The notes: generated by a model not told the origin, from the letters alone. A stretch of DNA of 64,000 nt from JAPPHA01 sp965242975 (GCA_965242975.1 CBDETS010000007.1:2418001-2482000); one strand, 5' to 3'; positions 8,069-17,604 are shown, counted from the first letter of the stretch. A program made the numbers and translations.

Positions 8069-9343
8069 TTATCGGTTTCTGACCGAGCACGGCGCAAAAT
8101 TGTCAAACCGTAGAACCGCTTCATAGATTGCTGCTGTGCCGGCGGCAATCGCTTTGGGTTCCGCCCACTCTTCCGGCGTGTGGCTGCGGCCTCCCCGGCA
8201 TGGGACAAATACCATTGCACTCGGCGCGACGCGGGACATGAAGGCTGCGTCGTGACCAGCGCCGGACGCCATGGCGAGCGTCGAGAAACCCAGATCACTG
8301 GCACTTTCCTGGAGTAGATCTCGCAATCCGGGGTCGAATTCGACCGGCTTTGTGTCCGACAGAACGTTCCACGTGGTCCTTTGCACATTGCAATCGGAAG
8401 CGATTGACGCCGTCCGTCTTTTCAGGTCCGCCATGAACTCCCGCATCAACATGTGGTCCTCTCCGCGCGCATCGATCACGACGTGCGCCTCGCCAGGCAC
8501 CACATTGGCCGCATTAGGTTTAAATTCCACGGTGCCGACGGTACCGACGAAGTGTCCCCGCCCGGCGGCCGCGCAAGCCTCTGCCCGTTCGGCCACGAAT
8601 GCAATCGTCCGTGCCACCGCCAGTCCGGCATCGTGACGCAGTGCCATCGGGGTTGTGCCGGCATGGTCGGCCCGTCCGGAATACCCGACCTTGATCCGCA
8701 TAATGCCAACGACGGAGGTCACGATCCCCAGGTCGACCCCGCTTGTTTCGAGGACGGCTCCCTGCTCGATATGTAGCTCGAAAAAGGCAGCCACGTCTCT
8801 ACGCTTTGCCGTTTCGAGCCTTGCAGCCTCCCCGCCGACCCGGTCAATTGCGTCGCCCAAATTCTCGCCCTTGGAGTCGCGATAGCCAAGCATGTCTGGC
8901 GACAATTCGCCTGCCATCGCGCGACTTCCGATGCAGGAAAGACCATACTCGCTGGGTTCCTCCGCGAGGAAGTCGACGATTTCGATCGCGTGGCGAAGCG
9001 TCCGGCCTTCCTCTCGCAGCGACCGCAGCACTTCCAGTGCCGAAATGACACCGGCAACTCCGTCGAAGCGGCCGCCAGAACAAACGGTATCGCTGTGTGA
9101 CCCGATCAGGATCGTTCCGATCGAAGGTTCCCGCCCCTCCATGCGGCCGATCATGTTGCCGCCGGCATCGAAGCGCACAGCAAGCCCAGGCTCGTCGGCG
9201 CGCTGCCTCAGCCACTTGCGGCCTTCGAGAAAAAGCGACGAAAACGAACGCCTGGTATAGGGCCTGACAGGGTCCGTGATCCTGCCTAGCGCGATCAAGT
9301 CGGCCCAGAGACGGTCGCCATTGATCGGGAAATCGCAACACAT
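8069..9343 (-). CDS. M20-family N-carbamoyl amino acid amidohydrolase
   Basis: Hydrolyses an N-carbamoyl group (beta-ureidopropionase, N-carbamoyl-L-amino acid hydrolase or allantoate amidohydrolase family), releasing CO2 and ammonia. The dinuclear metal-site pattern is intact: IGSHSDTV, GGRFDGVAGV, LAEEPSEYG, FELHIEQG and the distal SGAGHDAAFM. A dimerisation domain is inserted in the middle (GYSGRADHAGTTPM). Length (424 residues) is typical. The gene lies 14 bases after the cyclic amidase gene, so ring opening and decarbamoylation are probably consecutive steps. Which carbamoyl compound is used cannot be told from sequence. Confidence 0.9.
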   Translation of the reverse strand: MCCDFPINGDRLWADLIALGRITDPVRPYTRRSFSSLFLEGRKWLRQRADEPGLAVRFDAGGNMIGRMEGREPSIGTILIGSHSDTVCSGGRFDGVAGVISALEVLRSLREEGRTLRHAIEIVDFLAEEPSEYGLSCIGSRAMAGELSPDMLGYRDSKGENLGDAIDRVGGEAARLETAKRRDVAAFFELHIEQGAVLETSGVDLGIVTSVVGIMRIKVGYSGRADHAGTTPMALRHDAGLAVARTIAFVAERAEACAAAGRGHFVGTVGTVEFKPNAANVVPGEAHVVIDARGEDHMLMREFMADLKRRTASIASDCNVQRTTWNVLSDTKPVEFDPGLRDLLQESASDLGFSTLAMASGAGHDAAFMSRVAPSAMVFVPCRGGRSHTPEEWAEPKAIAAGTAAIYEAVLRFDNFAPCSVRNR

Positions 9344-9357
9344 CCTGGTTATGTCGG

Positions 9358-10719
9358 TTACATGGCGCGCACTGGGCAGACGAACCGGCCCCGGCCCGGC
9401 TTCGCGGTCACCCGCGCGCCGTCAAATATCAACTCGCCGCGCTGGAAGGTCGCCAATGGCCGATAGGGCAATTCGATGCCATCATAGGGGCTCCAACCGA
9501 CAAAATTGTTACCACTGGCTGCTGCGCAATAACGGTGCGGATCGTGTGCCATGACCACGAAGTCGGCATCACGGCCGATCGCAAAAGCGCCTTTGCGATG
9601 GCCGATGCGGAACAATCGTGCCGGGTTGGCGGTAAGCAGACGGGCGGCCCAAACCGGGCTCAGGCGGCGTTCGAGCAGTCCCTTGAGAAGCAGGGATGGA
9701 AGGACTTCGAGCCCGGGAAGGCCCGATGCGTTCTTCAGCATGTCCGGGTCAGATTTTCGATCTTCGGACCAGCTGACGTGATCGGTCGAAACAACCGTGA
9801 TGTTGCCACTGGCCAGATGCCGCCACAACGACTCAACCTCGCTGCGCGAACGGATTGGAGGATTTGTTTTCGCCATGCCGCCAAGCTTGGCAACGTCAGT
9901 TTCCTCATCAAGTATGAGGAAGTGAATGCAGGCTTCAATGGTCGTGTCGAAACCGTGCCCGCGGTAGTTCCGGCATATCTCGTAACCGCGGCCGATTGAA
10001 CAGTGCACGATGTGCGTGGAACATCCTGCCGCCGCACCGATCTCGTAGATGCCAACGGTTGCGAGCGCCTCCGCTAGGGTCGGTCGCGACAGACAGTGGG
10101 CCCGGTAATCCGTGATGCCGGAGCTCATGACAGCGGCTTCGGCGGCACGCACGGTTTCCTCATCCTCGTTGTGGACGCCGGCGATCAAGCCGTGGCTGGA
10201 AATTTCCGAGCAACACGCGAACAGCGTTTGCGGGGGAATGCGCGGGAAGCGGTGCGGATGGGTCCCGAACGTGGAGAACTTGAAACCCACGGCGCCGGCA
10301 TCCACCATCTCCGCGATACGCATAGGCCCCTCTTCCGGAAACACGGTACCGTAAAGAGCGAAATCGACCCGCGCCTGCTCGCCTGCCTCGCGGGCCTTGC
10401 GTGCGAGGCGATCGCCGCTGCAGATCAACATGCCGTCGTCATAGGGCATGTCGACGATCGTCGTGACACCGCCCGCCGCAGCCGAGCGAGTCGACCACAC
10501 GAAATCCTCCTGGGCTTTCTGTGATCTCGAGTGAACCTGTGAATCGATCGCGCCGGGCAGGACGTAGGCTACTCCAAAGTCATGCCTTTCCCGGCTGGCC
10601 GGCGGCGTACCGTCTCCGACGCGTTCGACCAGGCCGCCACGAATGGCGACATAGCCATCGTCGCGTATCCTGTCGGTCCCCACGACACGGCCGGTTACGA
10701 CCAGATCAAACTCGCTCAT
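9358..10719 (-). CDS. Cyclic amidase (dihydropyrimidinase/allantoinase family)
   Basis: Amidohydrolase-superfamily enzyme that opens cyclic ureides such as hydantoins, dihydropyrimidines or allantoin. Visible metal-site residues include the Lys to be carboxylated in GAVGFKFSTFG, His in GVHNEDEE, His in CSTHIVHCS and Asp in VSTDHVSW. The usual HxH near residue 60 reads QVH (AIDSQVHSRSQ), so the first metal His is Gln. ATG 10719 is preferred over 10722 because AAGGAG is better spaced. First gene of the leftward operon; a divergent promoter region separates it from the Liv-type transporter. Substrate inferred only by family. Confidence 0.88.
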   Translation of the reverse strand: MSEFDLVVTGRVVGTDRIRDDGYVAIRGGLVERVGDGTPPASRERHDFGVAYVLPGAIDSQVHSRSQKAQEDFVWSTRSAAAGGVTTIVDMPYDDGMLICSGDRLARKAREAGEQARVDFALYGTVFPEEGPMRIAEMVDAGAVGFKFSTFGTHPHRFPRIPPQTLFACCSEISSHGLIAGVHNEDEETVRAAEAAVMSSGITDYRAHCLSRPTLAEALATVGIYEIGAAAGCSTHIVHCSIGRGYEICRNYRGHGFDTTIEACIHFLILDEETDVAKLGGMAKTNPPIRSRSEVESLWRHLASGNITVVSTDHVSWSEDRKSDPDMLKNASGLPGLEVLPSLLLKGLLERRLSPVWAARLLTANPARLFRIGHRKGAFAIGRDADFVVMAHDPHRYCAAASGNNFVGWSPYDGIELPYRPLATFQRGELIFDGARVTAKPGRGRFVCPVRAM

Positions 10720-11013
10720 CATTGCTCCTTAAGGGTCGCAATCCAAAGTTCAGGATCGACGAAACCCGTCCTTTGGGAAAATCACTTTCGCCGAAGCGCA
10801 TGATAACGAACAACGAAGCCGGGAGACGGGATCGTCCTACCGTTCGAGAAAACCTATTGCCCACTTCGACAAATCAATAATGACAGCCAAAAAGGGCCAA
10901 GCTACCATTCTTTCTCATCAACTGTGCCGGGTCGGATACACAAACGGCAAACTTGATCGTTCATCCACACTGGCACAACTGAAACCCGTAACAACGCTAT
11001 CGGGAGAAATTTC
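10720..11013. promoter_or_regulatory. Divergent promoter region of the catabolic locus
   Basis: About 290 bases between the leftward amidase operon and the rightward transporter/oxygenase operon. It must contain both promoters and probably the binding sites of the double LysR regulator. I could not single out a convincing -10/-35 pair or a LysR box by eye. GGGAGA precedes the ATG at 11014. Confidence 0.5.
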
Positions 11014-12186
11014 ATGTGGGAACGACATCCAAGTCTAGTGAGTGTTTCGGCCGCCCTTGCACTGATTTTGCATGGCTTTGTGGCATTGCCGGCGAGTGCG
11101 GAAATCAAAATCGGCTTTCAGGCGCCGATGACAGGATTCGCGGCCAGCGACGGCCACGCGGCAAAGGTTGCCGCCGAATTGGCGATCGATGATATCAATG
11201 CCGCCGGCGGCGTGCTGGGTGAAGAACTCGTACTCGTTTCTTATGACGACCAGGCGATGGCCGACCAAGCCATCTTCACGGCAAACAAACTGATCGGCGA
11301 AGACGGCGTCAGGCTGGCGATCAACGGCAGCTATTCGGCAAGCGGGCGCGCCTCCGCACCTATCTTTCAGAAAGCCCAGGCAGTGTTCATTTGCGCTTAC
11401 GGCGTACATCCCGACATCACCCGGGCCGGCGATTTCGTATTCCGGCTCATTCATCTTGGTCCTCCGCAGGGACGCGCCGGCGCAAAATTCGTCGGCGAGA
11501 GTCTGGATCTCGGGGAAAAGCGCGTCACGGTCATCACCATGGACAACGACTACGGCGAGGCGACCGTTTCCGGCTTTCTGGACGCGGCGGAACGGTTCGG
11601 GATTACCCTGGTGAACAAGTACACGTACTCGCTGCAGGACCGGCAATTTGGTTCGATCGTCGCCAGCGTCAAACGGGATGCCCCGGATGCGATCTACGTA
11701 ACCGGATATTTCTTCACCGGCGGACCATTGGTGTCACAGCTTCGGGCGGCAGGAGTCACGGTGCCGATCATCGCTTCGCAAGCCTTCGATTCGAAAAAAT
11801 TCCTGGAGATTGCCGGCCCGGCAGCCGAAGGCCTGTTCATTGTCGGTGGACTTGCCGACGACGACGCGAACAGTGTTCTCAAACGTTTCTTCGAGGAGTT
11901 CGAGAAGCGTGCAGGCTATGCTCCCGTGAACTCCACGGCACAGGTGTACTCGGCCTTCCATCTCCTGGCAGACGCGATAGAGCGCGCCGGCAGCACTGAT
12001 CCGTTGGAAGTGCGCGATGCGCTCGCGGAAACGGTGAATTTCCAGATGCTTGGCGGCACTCTTACCGGTTTCAGCCCAGACCGCGAGATCAACATGCCGA
12101 TGGCTGTGACTGTGGTCAAAGATGGTGACTTCGTGGCGCATTCGTCGATTGACGATCTGGAACTGCTCGAAGCATCGGCAGATTAG
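11014..12186 (+). CDS. Liv-type ABC transporter substrate-binding protein
   Basis: Periplasmic binding protein of the branched-chain amino acid/amide/urea (HAAT) type. A Sec signal peptide spans about residues 1-29 (SAALALILHGFVALPASA, then mature EIKIGFQAPMTG). The two-lobe type I fold is indicated by AAELAIDDINAAGGVLG, then DDQAMADQAIFTANKLI and VITMDNDYGE. It heads the rightward operon that also encodes two permeases and two ATPases about 2 kb downstream, so it probably captures the substrate degraded by the neighbouring enzymes. HAAT binding proteins take amino acids, amides, urea or aromatic acids; the ligand here is unknown. Confidence 0.92.
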   Translation: MWERHPSLVSVSAALALILHGFVALPASAEIKIGFQAPMTGFAASDGHAAKVAAELAIDDINAAGGVLGEELVLVSYDDQAMADQAIFTANKLIGEDGVRLAINGSYSASGRASAPIFQKAQAVFICAYGVHPDITRAGDFVFRLIHLGPPQGRAGAKFVGESLDLGEKRVTVITMDNDYGEATVSGFLDAAERFGITLVNKYTYSLQDRQFGSIVASVKRDAPDAIYVTGYFFTGGPLVSQLRAAGVTVPIIASQAFDSKKFLEIAGPAAEGLFIVGGLADDDANSVLKRFFEEFEKRAGYAPVNSTAQVYSAFHLLADAIERAGSTDPLEVRDALAETVNFQMLGGTLTGFSPDREINMPMAVTVVKDGDFVAHSSIDDLELLEASAD

Positions 12187-12276
12187 CATGTCGCTTTGCA
12201 AAACCGGCGTCGGTCCGTTGCCGGGTACCCCGGGAAACGTCTCCGAGCGCCGTAAACGAAATCCGGCAGGACATGC

Positions 12277-13260
12277 ATGAGCACGGTTCCAGAGATCGAC
12301 ATATCCGGTCTGTTTGAAGATTGTTCGACTCGCCGAAACGTCGCCGTCGAAATCGGCGAGGCGTGCGAGAACATCGGATTTTTTTCCATCAACGGGCATG
12401 GGATCGACGAGAAGCTGATCGACAACGTACAGCAGGTGGGGCGGGAGTTCTTCCGTCTACCGCTCGAAGAGAAAGTGCGCATTGCCCGTAAGCCCCCGCA
12501 ATGCTACCGCGGCTATGTCGGCATTAGCACCGAGGGATTGGGGCGCGTGGCGGGCAGCGGCGCAGCTGACCTGAAAGAAGCGTTCGCAATGGGCCCGATC
12601 GATGTGCTTGACACCGCTTACTACACCTCACCGGAGGGGAAGAGGCACTTCGAGCCCAATCGCTGGCCAGAGCATCCGGCCGGGTTTCGCGCTGTGATGG
12701 AGGAATACTACGATGCGATGACCCGGCTGTCGGCGCGACTGATGGGTGGATTTGCGCTTGCGCTGGACCTGCCCGAAGATTGGTTCGACGACAAGATTGA
12801 CCGCTCGATAAGCAATATCCGCCTCAACTACTATCCTGCCCAGGATCAACCTCCGAATCCAGGAGAGTTGCGGGCCGGCGCCCACACGGACTTTGGCAGC
12901 CTGACCATCCTGCTGACTGAAAAAGGCTCGGCCGGGCTCCAGGTTCGCGATCTCAACAATGAATGGATCGACATTCCAAGCCGGTCTGGCCGGTTCGTGG
13001 TGAATATCGGCGATCTCATGGCACAATGGACCAACGACCGCTTCGTGTCGACCTTGCACAGGGTATGCAACCCAGAAACCGACGACAGGTCCGACCGTTT
13101 GTCGATCGCGTTCTTTCAGCAGCCCAACTACGACGCAGTGATCGAATGCATACCCACTTGCCTGCACCAGGGCGAACAACCACGCTACAAGCCAACGACT
13201 TCCGGTGCGCATCGGCACCGGAAACTCGAGTTTGCCAAGACGGGAACCGTAGAAAAGTGA
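12277..13260 (+). CDS. 2-oxoglutarate/Fe(II) oxygenase, isopenicillin N synthase-like
   Basis: Cytosolic non-haem iron oxygenase of 327 residues. The N-terminal DIOX_N-like part (IGFFSINGHGIDEKLI) precedes the jelly-roll domain. The iron triad is visible as HTD at about residue 206 (GAHTDFGSLTILL) and His in STLHRVCNP near 261, with the 2-oxoglutarate-binding Arg in DRLSIAFF near 275. The family includes thymine-7-hydroxylase, ACC oxidase and gibberellin oxidases. It sits between the binding protein and permease genes of the transporter. With a UbiD decarboxylase and cyclic amidase nearby, methyl-group oxidation before decarboxylation is a reasonable but unproven idea. Confidence 0.88.
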   Translation: MSTVPEIDISGLFEDCSTRRNVAVEIGEACENIGFFSINGHGIDEKLIDNVQQVGREFFRLPLEEKVRIARKPPQCYRGYVGISTEGLGRVAGSGAADLKEAFAMGPIDVLDTAYYTSPEGKRHFEPNRWPEHPAGFRAVMEEYYDAMTRLSARLMGGFALALDLPEDWFDDKIDRSISNIRLNYYPAQDQPPNPGELRAGAHTDFGSLTILLTEKGSAGLQVRDLNNEWIDIPSRSGRFVVNIGDLMAQWTNDRFVSTLHRVCNPETDDRSDRLSIAFFQQPNYDAVIECIPTCLHQGEQPRYKPTTSGAHRHRKLEFAKTGTVEK

Positions 13261-13264
13261 TGCT

Positions 13265-14272
13265 TTGACAAAAGAGTTTCTCCTTGGTTGCAGTTGGCGC
13301 GGCGTTCAGCATTTCCGCGACATTCCGGTCAAGACACAGTTCGAGATGATCCGCGATTCCGGATGTTTCGACTACCTGGACCGGCTACCGCTGCCGGATG
13401 TTCTGGACGAATACCTGCGCTACTCGGAAGAGTTCAACATTCCGATCTGCACATGCACCTACCAATACATGCTCGGGCGCGATGAGAGTCTGCTCGATCA
13501 AAACATGCGTATCGCAGCGCGTGCCGGGGTGAAGCTACACAATATCATGATTTACACGCACAGGAACGACGGGCACGTGGCGAGCGATGATGAAATTGCG
13601 GATTGCTACCTTCGCACCTGGGACTTGGGTGACCCGCTCGGGGTGCACCCATCCTTCGAGGTGCACGTCAACATGTGGTCCGAAGCATTTCCGCGTGTGC
13701 GCAGGGTGGCCAAATTGGTCCAGGGTGCCGGCATTCCGTTCAATTTCACGATGGATTACAGCCACTGCATTTTCAAGATTGAGAATCCGGCCGAGCAGGA
13801 CATCTCGGGTATCCGGGCCGATGTGGACGCTGGACGGATTGTTCTGGATCCCTTTGAGAGCGGAAGCCTGTGCGATGAATGGCTCGAGATGAATATCGTT
13901 CCGTTCGTGCAATTCCGGCCGGCTGCACCGAACGGACCGCCCAATGTCTGGGCGACCGACGAGAACGGAAATCCGGGACGTGGTATCCAATATCCATTTT
14001 CGAAACCGCGTCCCGGTGAATGGCATTCCACTTGGCATGGATTCAAGGGGGAACCGAGCAAGGAAGCCTTGCGCAAGGTTTTCCGCTATCATCTGACGCA
14101 CGAAGAAAGCCCGTTGCGTTTTGTCACGACGGAAATGATCAACCTGCCCGATTACGGCATGAATGCAAGATACTCGCTTTTTGAGCACAACGTGGCCTGC
14201 GCGCGGTGGATCCGCGCAACCTGGGAACAGATGAAGGCCATGCACGCCGCCGGAATCCCGCTGGCCGTGTGA
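13265..14272 (+). CDS. Xylose isomerase-like TIM-barrel protein
   Basis: 335 residues, TTG start 4 bases after the oxygenase stop, so co-translated with it. The pattern resembles the AP endonuclease 2/sugar isomerase TIM-barrel superfamily: FEMIRDSGCFDYLD near the N-terminus, ARAGVKLHNIMIYTH, a central FEVHVNMWSE and NFTMDYSHC, with several His/Glu/Asp residues suited to bind metal. I cannot name the reaction. Its tight link to the oxygenase and transporter suggests a step in the same catabolic route, for example isomerisation or hydrolysis of a ring-derived intermediate. Confidence 0.65.
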   Translation: MTKEFLLGCSWRGVQHFRDIPVKTQFEMIRDSGCFDYLDRLPLPDVLDEYLRYSEEFNIPICTCTYQYMLGRDESLLDQNMRIAARAGVKLHNIMIYTHRNDGHVASDDEIADCYLRTWDLGDPLGVHPSFEVHVNMWSEAFPRVRRVAKLVQGAGIPFNFTMDYSHCIFKIENPAEQDISGIRADVDAGRIVLDPFESGSLCDEWLEMNIVPFVQFRPAAPNGPPNVWATDENGNPGRGIQYPFSKPRPGEWHSTWHGFKGEPSKEALRKVFRYHLTHEESPLRFVTTEMINLPDYGMNARYSLFEHNVACARWIRATWEQMKAMHAAGIPLAV

Positions 14273-14419
14273 CGAAGAGGGGAGGGACCACGCATAGGGG
14301 CCGCCTTGCCTTGCGAGTTCGGGCTCCAGGGCAAGATTGAAGCAACATCGTGGTCACTAGGAAGGCGTCCGATTGGACCGTGCCGATAACGCACGACTGT
14401 GCCGGGAGGGAATGAACGC

Positions 14420-15289
14420 ATGTACTATCTCGATCTGGCCGTGACGGGCATCAGCTTTGGCGCAATGTACGCGATGATTGCCGTTGGCTTGACGCTGGTC
14501 TATGGATTGCTGCGTATCCTGCACATCGCTCATGCTACTGTTTACGCGCTTGGTGCATATGTTTGCGTCCTGGTCGCCAACGCGACAGGCAGCGTTCCGG
14601 TTGGCATTCTCGCGGCCATGACGGTAGCGCCATTGTTTGGCATCGCCATTTGCCGGTTTCTCTACGAACCACTCCTGAAATACCCGCCGGACGTGCCAAT
14701 GATCGCATCTGTCGGACTGCTCATCTTGATGCAGGATGCCTTCCGCATCATGTTTGGCGAGCAAGGCATCACCTTTGACAGAAACGAATATGCATTCATG
14801 ATTTTCAACGTTGCCGGCATTACCGTGAATGCAGTGCAATTGGCCATTGTGGCCGCAGCCGTGATCGTTTTCGTCGGCCTGCATTTTTTTACAACCCGAA
14901 CGCGTATCGGCGTCGCGTGGCGCGCGACTGTATCGCGACCGCAGATCGCGGCCAGCTTCGGAGTTGATGCGAACAAGGTACGCTACCTGAATTTTGCCAT
15001 CGGTTCGGTGCTCGCAGGGCTCGGCGGCAGCTTGATTGCGCTGCTGAACAACTTCGTCGATCCGGTGATTGGCTACGTCGTGAGCTACAAGGCGCTCGCA
15101 ATCATCGTGCTTGGTGGCCTGGGCAGCGTTCGTGGTACGCTTATCGCCAGTCTGATCCTCGGATTCGTGGAGGCTTACGGTACCATCTTCATCGGATCCT
15201 GGCTCGATCGCGATGCGATCGCGTTCCTTGCCCTCATCATCGTGCTGATGTTCCGTCCGCAAGGCTTCACCGGAGCGAGAACCCCGTGA
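14420..15289 (+). CDS. livH: Branched-chain amino acid-type ABC permease LivH
   Basis: First membrane subunit of the HAAT transporter. Multiple hydrophobic segments run through the protein (GAMYAMIAVGLTLVYGL, VGILAAMTVAPLFGIAI, VLAGLGGSLIALL, AIIVLGGLGSVRGTLIASL). The conserved GLTLVYGLLRILHIAHA segment is typical of LivH. ATG 14420 is preferred because GGGAGG lies 10 bases upstream; an in-frame start at 14399 has none. The stop overlaps the GTG start of livM. Confidence 0.92.
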   Translation: MYYLDLAVTGISFGAMYAMIAVGLTLVYGLLRILHIAHATVYALGAYVCVLVANATGSVPVGILAAMTVAPLFGIAICRFLYEPLLKYPPDVPMIASVGLLILMQDAFRIMFGEQGITFDRNEYAFMIFNVAGITVNAVQLAIVAAAVIVFVGLHFFTTRTRIGVAWRATVSRPQIAASFGVDANKVRYLNFAIGSVLAGLGGSLIALLNNFVDPVIGYVVSYKALAIIVLGGLGSVRGTLIASLILGFVEAYGTIFIGSWLDRDAIAFLALIIVLMFRPQGFTGARTP

Positions 15290-16140
15290 GCGCGTATGAA
15301 ATCAGTGTTATCTCGGTTGTTGGGATAAACGTGATCCTCGCGGTCAGCTTGAACATGATCAGCGGGTTTTGCAAGCAATTCAGCCTCGGCCACAGTGCAT
15401 TCCAGGGTGCCGGAGCATACGCGGCGGCACTGGTGATGGCGGGAGCCGGTGGGAGTTATTTTCCGCTTGCGATGCTGGCGGCCACCGTCACCGGCGGGTT
15501 GTTCGGCATCATCGTGGGTTTGGCCTCGTTGCGCGTTCGCGCCGATTTTCTCGCGGTGACCACGATTGGTGTGAATTTTCTGTTTATCGGCTTTGTACGT
15601 AAGCAGGCCTGGCTCGGTGGCGAGATGGGCATCAGCGGAATTCCCGCAACCGGTCTTGGTGATGTCGGCAATGTCATAATGATCTTGGCGTTTGCCTGCG
15701 CGACAATAGTGCTGAGCCTTCATATCAGCCGATCCTGGATGGGTTTTACATTTCGCGCTGTCGGCGAGGATGAAGAAGCCGCTTCCGTTCTCGGCGTCAA
15801 CGTGGCTGCCTACAAGGTTGCAGCGTTTGGAATCGGCACGGCGCTCGCCGGCCTCGCCGGTAGCCTTTACACGTTCTTCACCCAGTTCATAACGGTCGAC
15901 GCGTTCGATTTCATCTCTTCGGTGATGTTGATGGCAATGGTCGTCGTCGGTGGCACCGGGTCGACCTGGGGCGTCGTCGTCGCCGCCATCGGCTTGACGT
16001 TGTTGCCCGAAGTCATCCGTTTCGTTGACGACTACCGTTTGCTGGTTTTCGGCGGGATGCTGATACTGGTCGTGCGGCTGGCACCGGGAGGATTGGCGGG
16101 ATTTGTCAATCGCTTGCTCCTATATGGAAAACGGAAATGA
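15286..16140 (+). CDS. livM: Branched-chain amino acid-type ABC permease LivM
   Basis: Second membrane subunit, 284 residues, GTG start overlapping the livH stop. Membrane segments and the family pattern LNMISGFCKQFSLGHSAFQG at the N-terminus and VGGTGSTWGVVVAAIGLTLL near the C-terminus match LivM. The cytoplasmic coupling segment FRAVGEDEEAASVLGVN is present. It overlaps livG by ATGA. Confidence 0.92.
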   Translation: MSAYEISVISVVGINVILAVSLNMISGFCKQFSLGHSAFQGAGAYAAALVMAGAGGSYFPLAMLAATVTGGLFGIIVGLASLRVRADFLAVTTIGVNFLFIGFVRKQAWLGGEMGISGIPATGLGDVGNVIMILAFACATIVLSLHISRSWMGFTFRAVGEDEEAASVLGVNVAAYKVAAFGIGTALAGLAGSLYTFFTQFITVDAFDFISSVMLMAMVVVGGTGSTWGVVVAAIGLTLLPEVIRFVDDYRLLVFGGMLILVVRLAPGGLAGFVNRLLLYGKRK

Positions 16141-16904
16141 CTCCGGCCCTGCAAATCGACGACGTCGCGGTGCAGTTTGGCGGCGTGCGTGCGGTGGATG
16201 GCGTGTCACTGAAGGTGATGCCGGACGAGTTCGTCGGACTGATCGGACCGAATGGCGCTGGCAAGACCACGTTGATCCGCGTCCTTGCTGGGTTGATAAA
16301 ACCCGACCGCGGCCAAGTCATGCTTAACGGCGTCGATATTACCCGGGAGGCGACGGCGGCACGCGTGCGTGGCGGCCTGGTTCTCACCCACCAGATCGTG
16401 CGGCCGTTTCGCGAAATGACGGTCCTTGACAATGTCGTTCTTGCGGCAGGCTATCGCCGGACTTCGAACCCGTTTCGCGCAGTGACGCAGGTGGGTCGCG
16501 GCCCCGAAATCGAGCGGGCCACGGGCATTCTCGCCCAGGTCGGGATGAACGGTTCGGAAAAGAAACTCGCCGGTTCGTTGCCTCTTGGCCAGATGAAACG
16601 GCTCGAGGTGGCGCGCGCGCTCGCGGTCGACCCGCGCGTCATTCTGCTCGACGAACCGCTTGCGGGCCTCAACCACATCGAAGCTCCGGGCCAGATCGAG
16701 ACTATTTCAAGAGTTCACGCTGACGGTATTACCGTGGTCCTCGTCGAACACAATCTGGAACAGGTCATGCGCACGTGCGAACGACTCGTCGTCCTCAACA
16801 ACGGGCAGGTGATAGGTGACGGAGAACCGCACGTGGTCATGGCCGATCAGGCGGTCCACGAAGCATATGTTGGCGGCGCGAGGGTGGACCATGCTGGAAC
16901 TTGA
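16137..16904 (+). CDS. livG: ABC transporter ATPase LivG
   Basis: ATP-binding subunit pairing with LivF. Walker A is GPNGAGKTTLI, Walker B VILLDEPLAGL, and the H-loop is in VVLVEHNLEQVM. The signature region reads AGSLPLGQMKRLEVARAL, a variant of the usual LSYGQQR. Starts ATG 16137 inside the livM stop. Its end overlaps the livF start. Membrane-associated, cytosolic side. Confidence 0.92.
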   Translation: MTPALQIDDVAVQFGGVRAVDGVSLKVMPDEFVGLIGPNGAGKTTLIRVLAGLIKPDRGQVMLNGVDITREATAARVRGGLVLTHQIVRPFREMTVLDNVVLAAGYRRTSNPFRAVTQVGRGPEIERATGILAQVGMNGSEKKLAGSLPLGQMKRLEVARALAVDPRVILLDEPLAGLNHIEAPGQIETISRVHADGITVVLVEHNLEQVMRTCERLVVLNNGQVIGDGEPHVVMADQAVHEAYVGGARVDHAGT

Positions 16905-17604
16905 AGGACTGACTTGCGGCTACAATGGTGCGGAAGCCGTCAACGACCTCAGCCTGGATTTGCCCGCTGGCTCGATACTTGCTCTGCTCGGGCCGAACAG
17001 CGCCGGAAAGACTTCGACCATCATGGCCATTATGGGGCATGTCGACATCTACGGCGGTCGCATTCTCTACGAGTCCGAGGATATCGCCCGACGTCGCCCG
17101 GTCGATCGGGTCGGCCTTGGGATTTCCCTGGTACCGGAGGGCCGTCAATTGTTCAGCGATCTTACCGTGGGTGAAAACCTGACGGTTGGCGGTTACGCGC
17201 GCCCCGCTGATCGCGATGCTTTCAACCGAGATCGTGTATTCAGCTATTTCCCGAGGCTTCATGAACGGCGTGGCCAACTAGCCGGCTCCCTGTCCGGTGG
17301 CGAACAGCAGATGCTTGCCATTGGCCGTGCACTGATGGCTGAACCGAGGCTGTTACTTGTCGACGAGCTATCTCTCGGGCTGATGCCTAAAATCGCCGAT
17401 CTGTGCCTGGATGTGCTCACGCAGCTAAGGCAGCAGGGTCTTACCGTAATGCTGGTCGAGCAGAATACTGCCTATGCGCTCGACGTCGCAGATCACGTTT
17501 GCGTGCTGTCCTCGGGCAGAAAGGTTTACGAAGGCACACCCGAGAGAGCCAGAACTGAGGGGTCGATTTTTGCGGCATTCCTCGGCGGAAGTCAAAAACC
17601 ATAG
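16891..17604 (+). CDS. livF: ABC transporter ATPase LivF
   Basis: Second ATP-binding subunit (237 residues). Start ATG 16891 (MLELEGLTCGYNG) overlaps livG by 14 bases; the longer frame upstream lies inside livG. Walker A reads GPNSAGKTSTI, the signature LSGGEQQMLAIGRAL, and Walker B LLLVDELSLGLMP, with Leu where most family members have Pro after the catalytic Glu. Last gene of the rightward operon. Confidence 0.92.
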   Translation: MLELEGLTCGYNGAEAVNDLSLDLPAGSILALLGPNSAGKTSTIMAIMGHVDIYGGRILYESEDIARRRPVDRVGLGISLVPEGRQLFSDLTVGENLTVGGYARPADRDAFNRDRVFSYFPRLHERRGQLAGSLSGGEQQMLAIGRALMAEPRLLLVDELSLGLMPKIADLCLDVLTQLRQQGLTVMLVEQNTAYALDVADHVCVLSSGRKVYEGTPERARTEGSIFAAFLGGSQKP

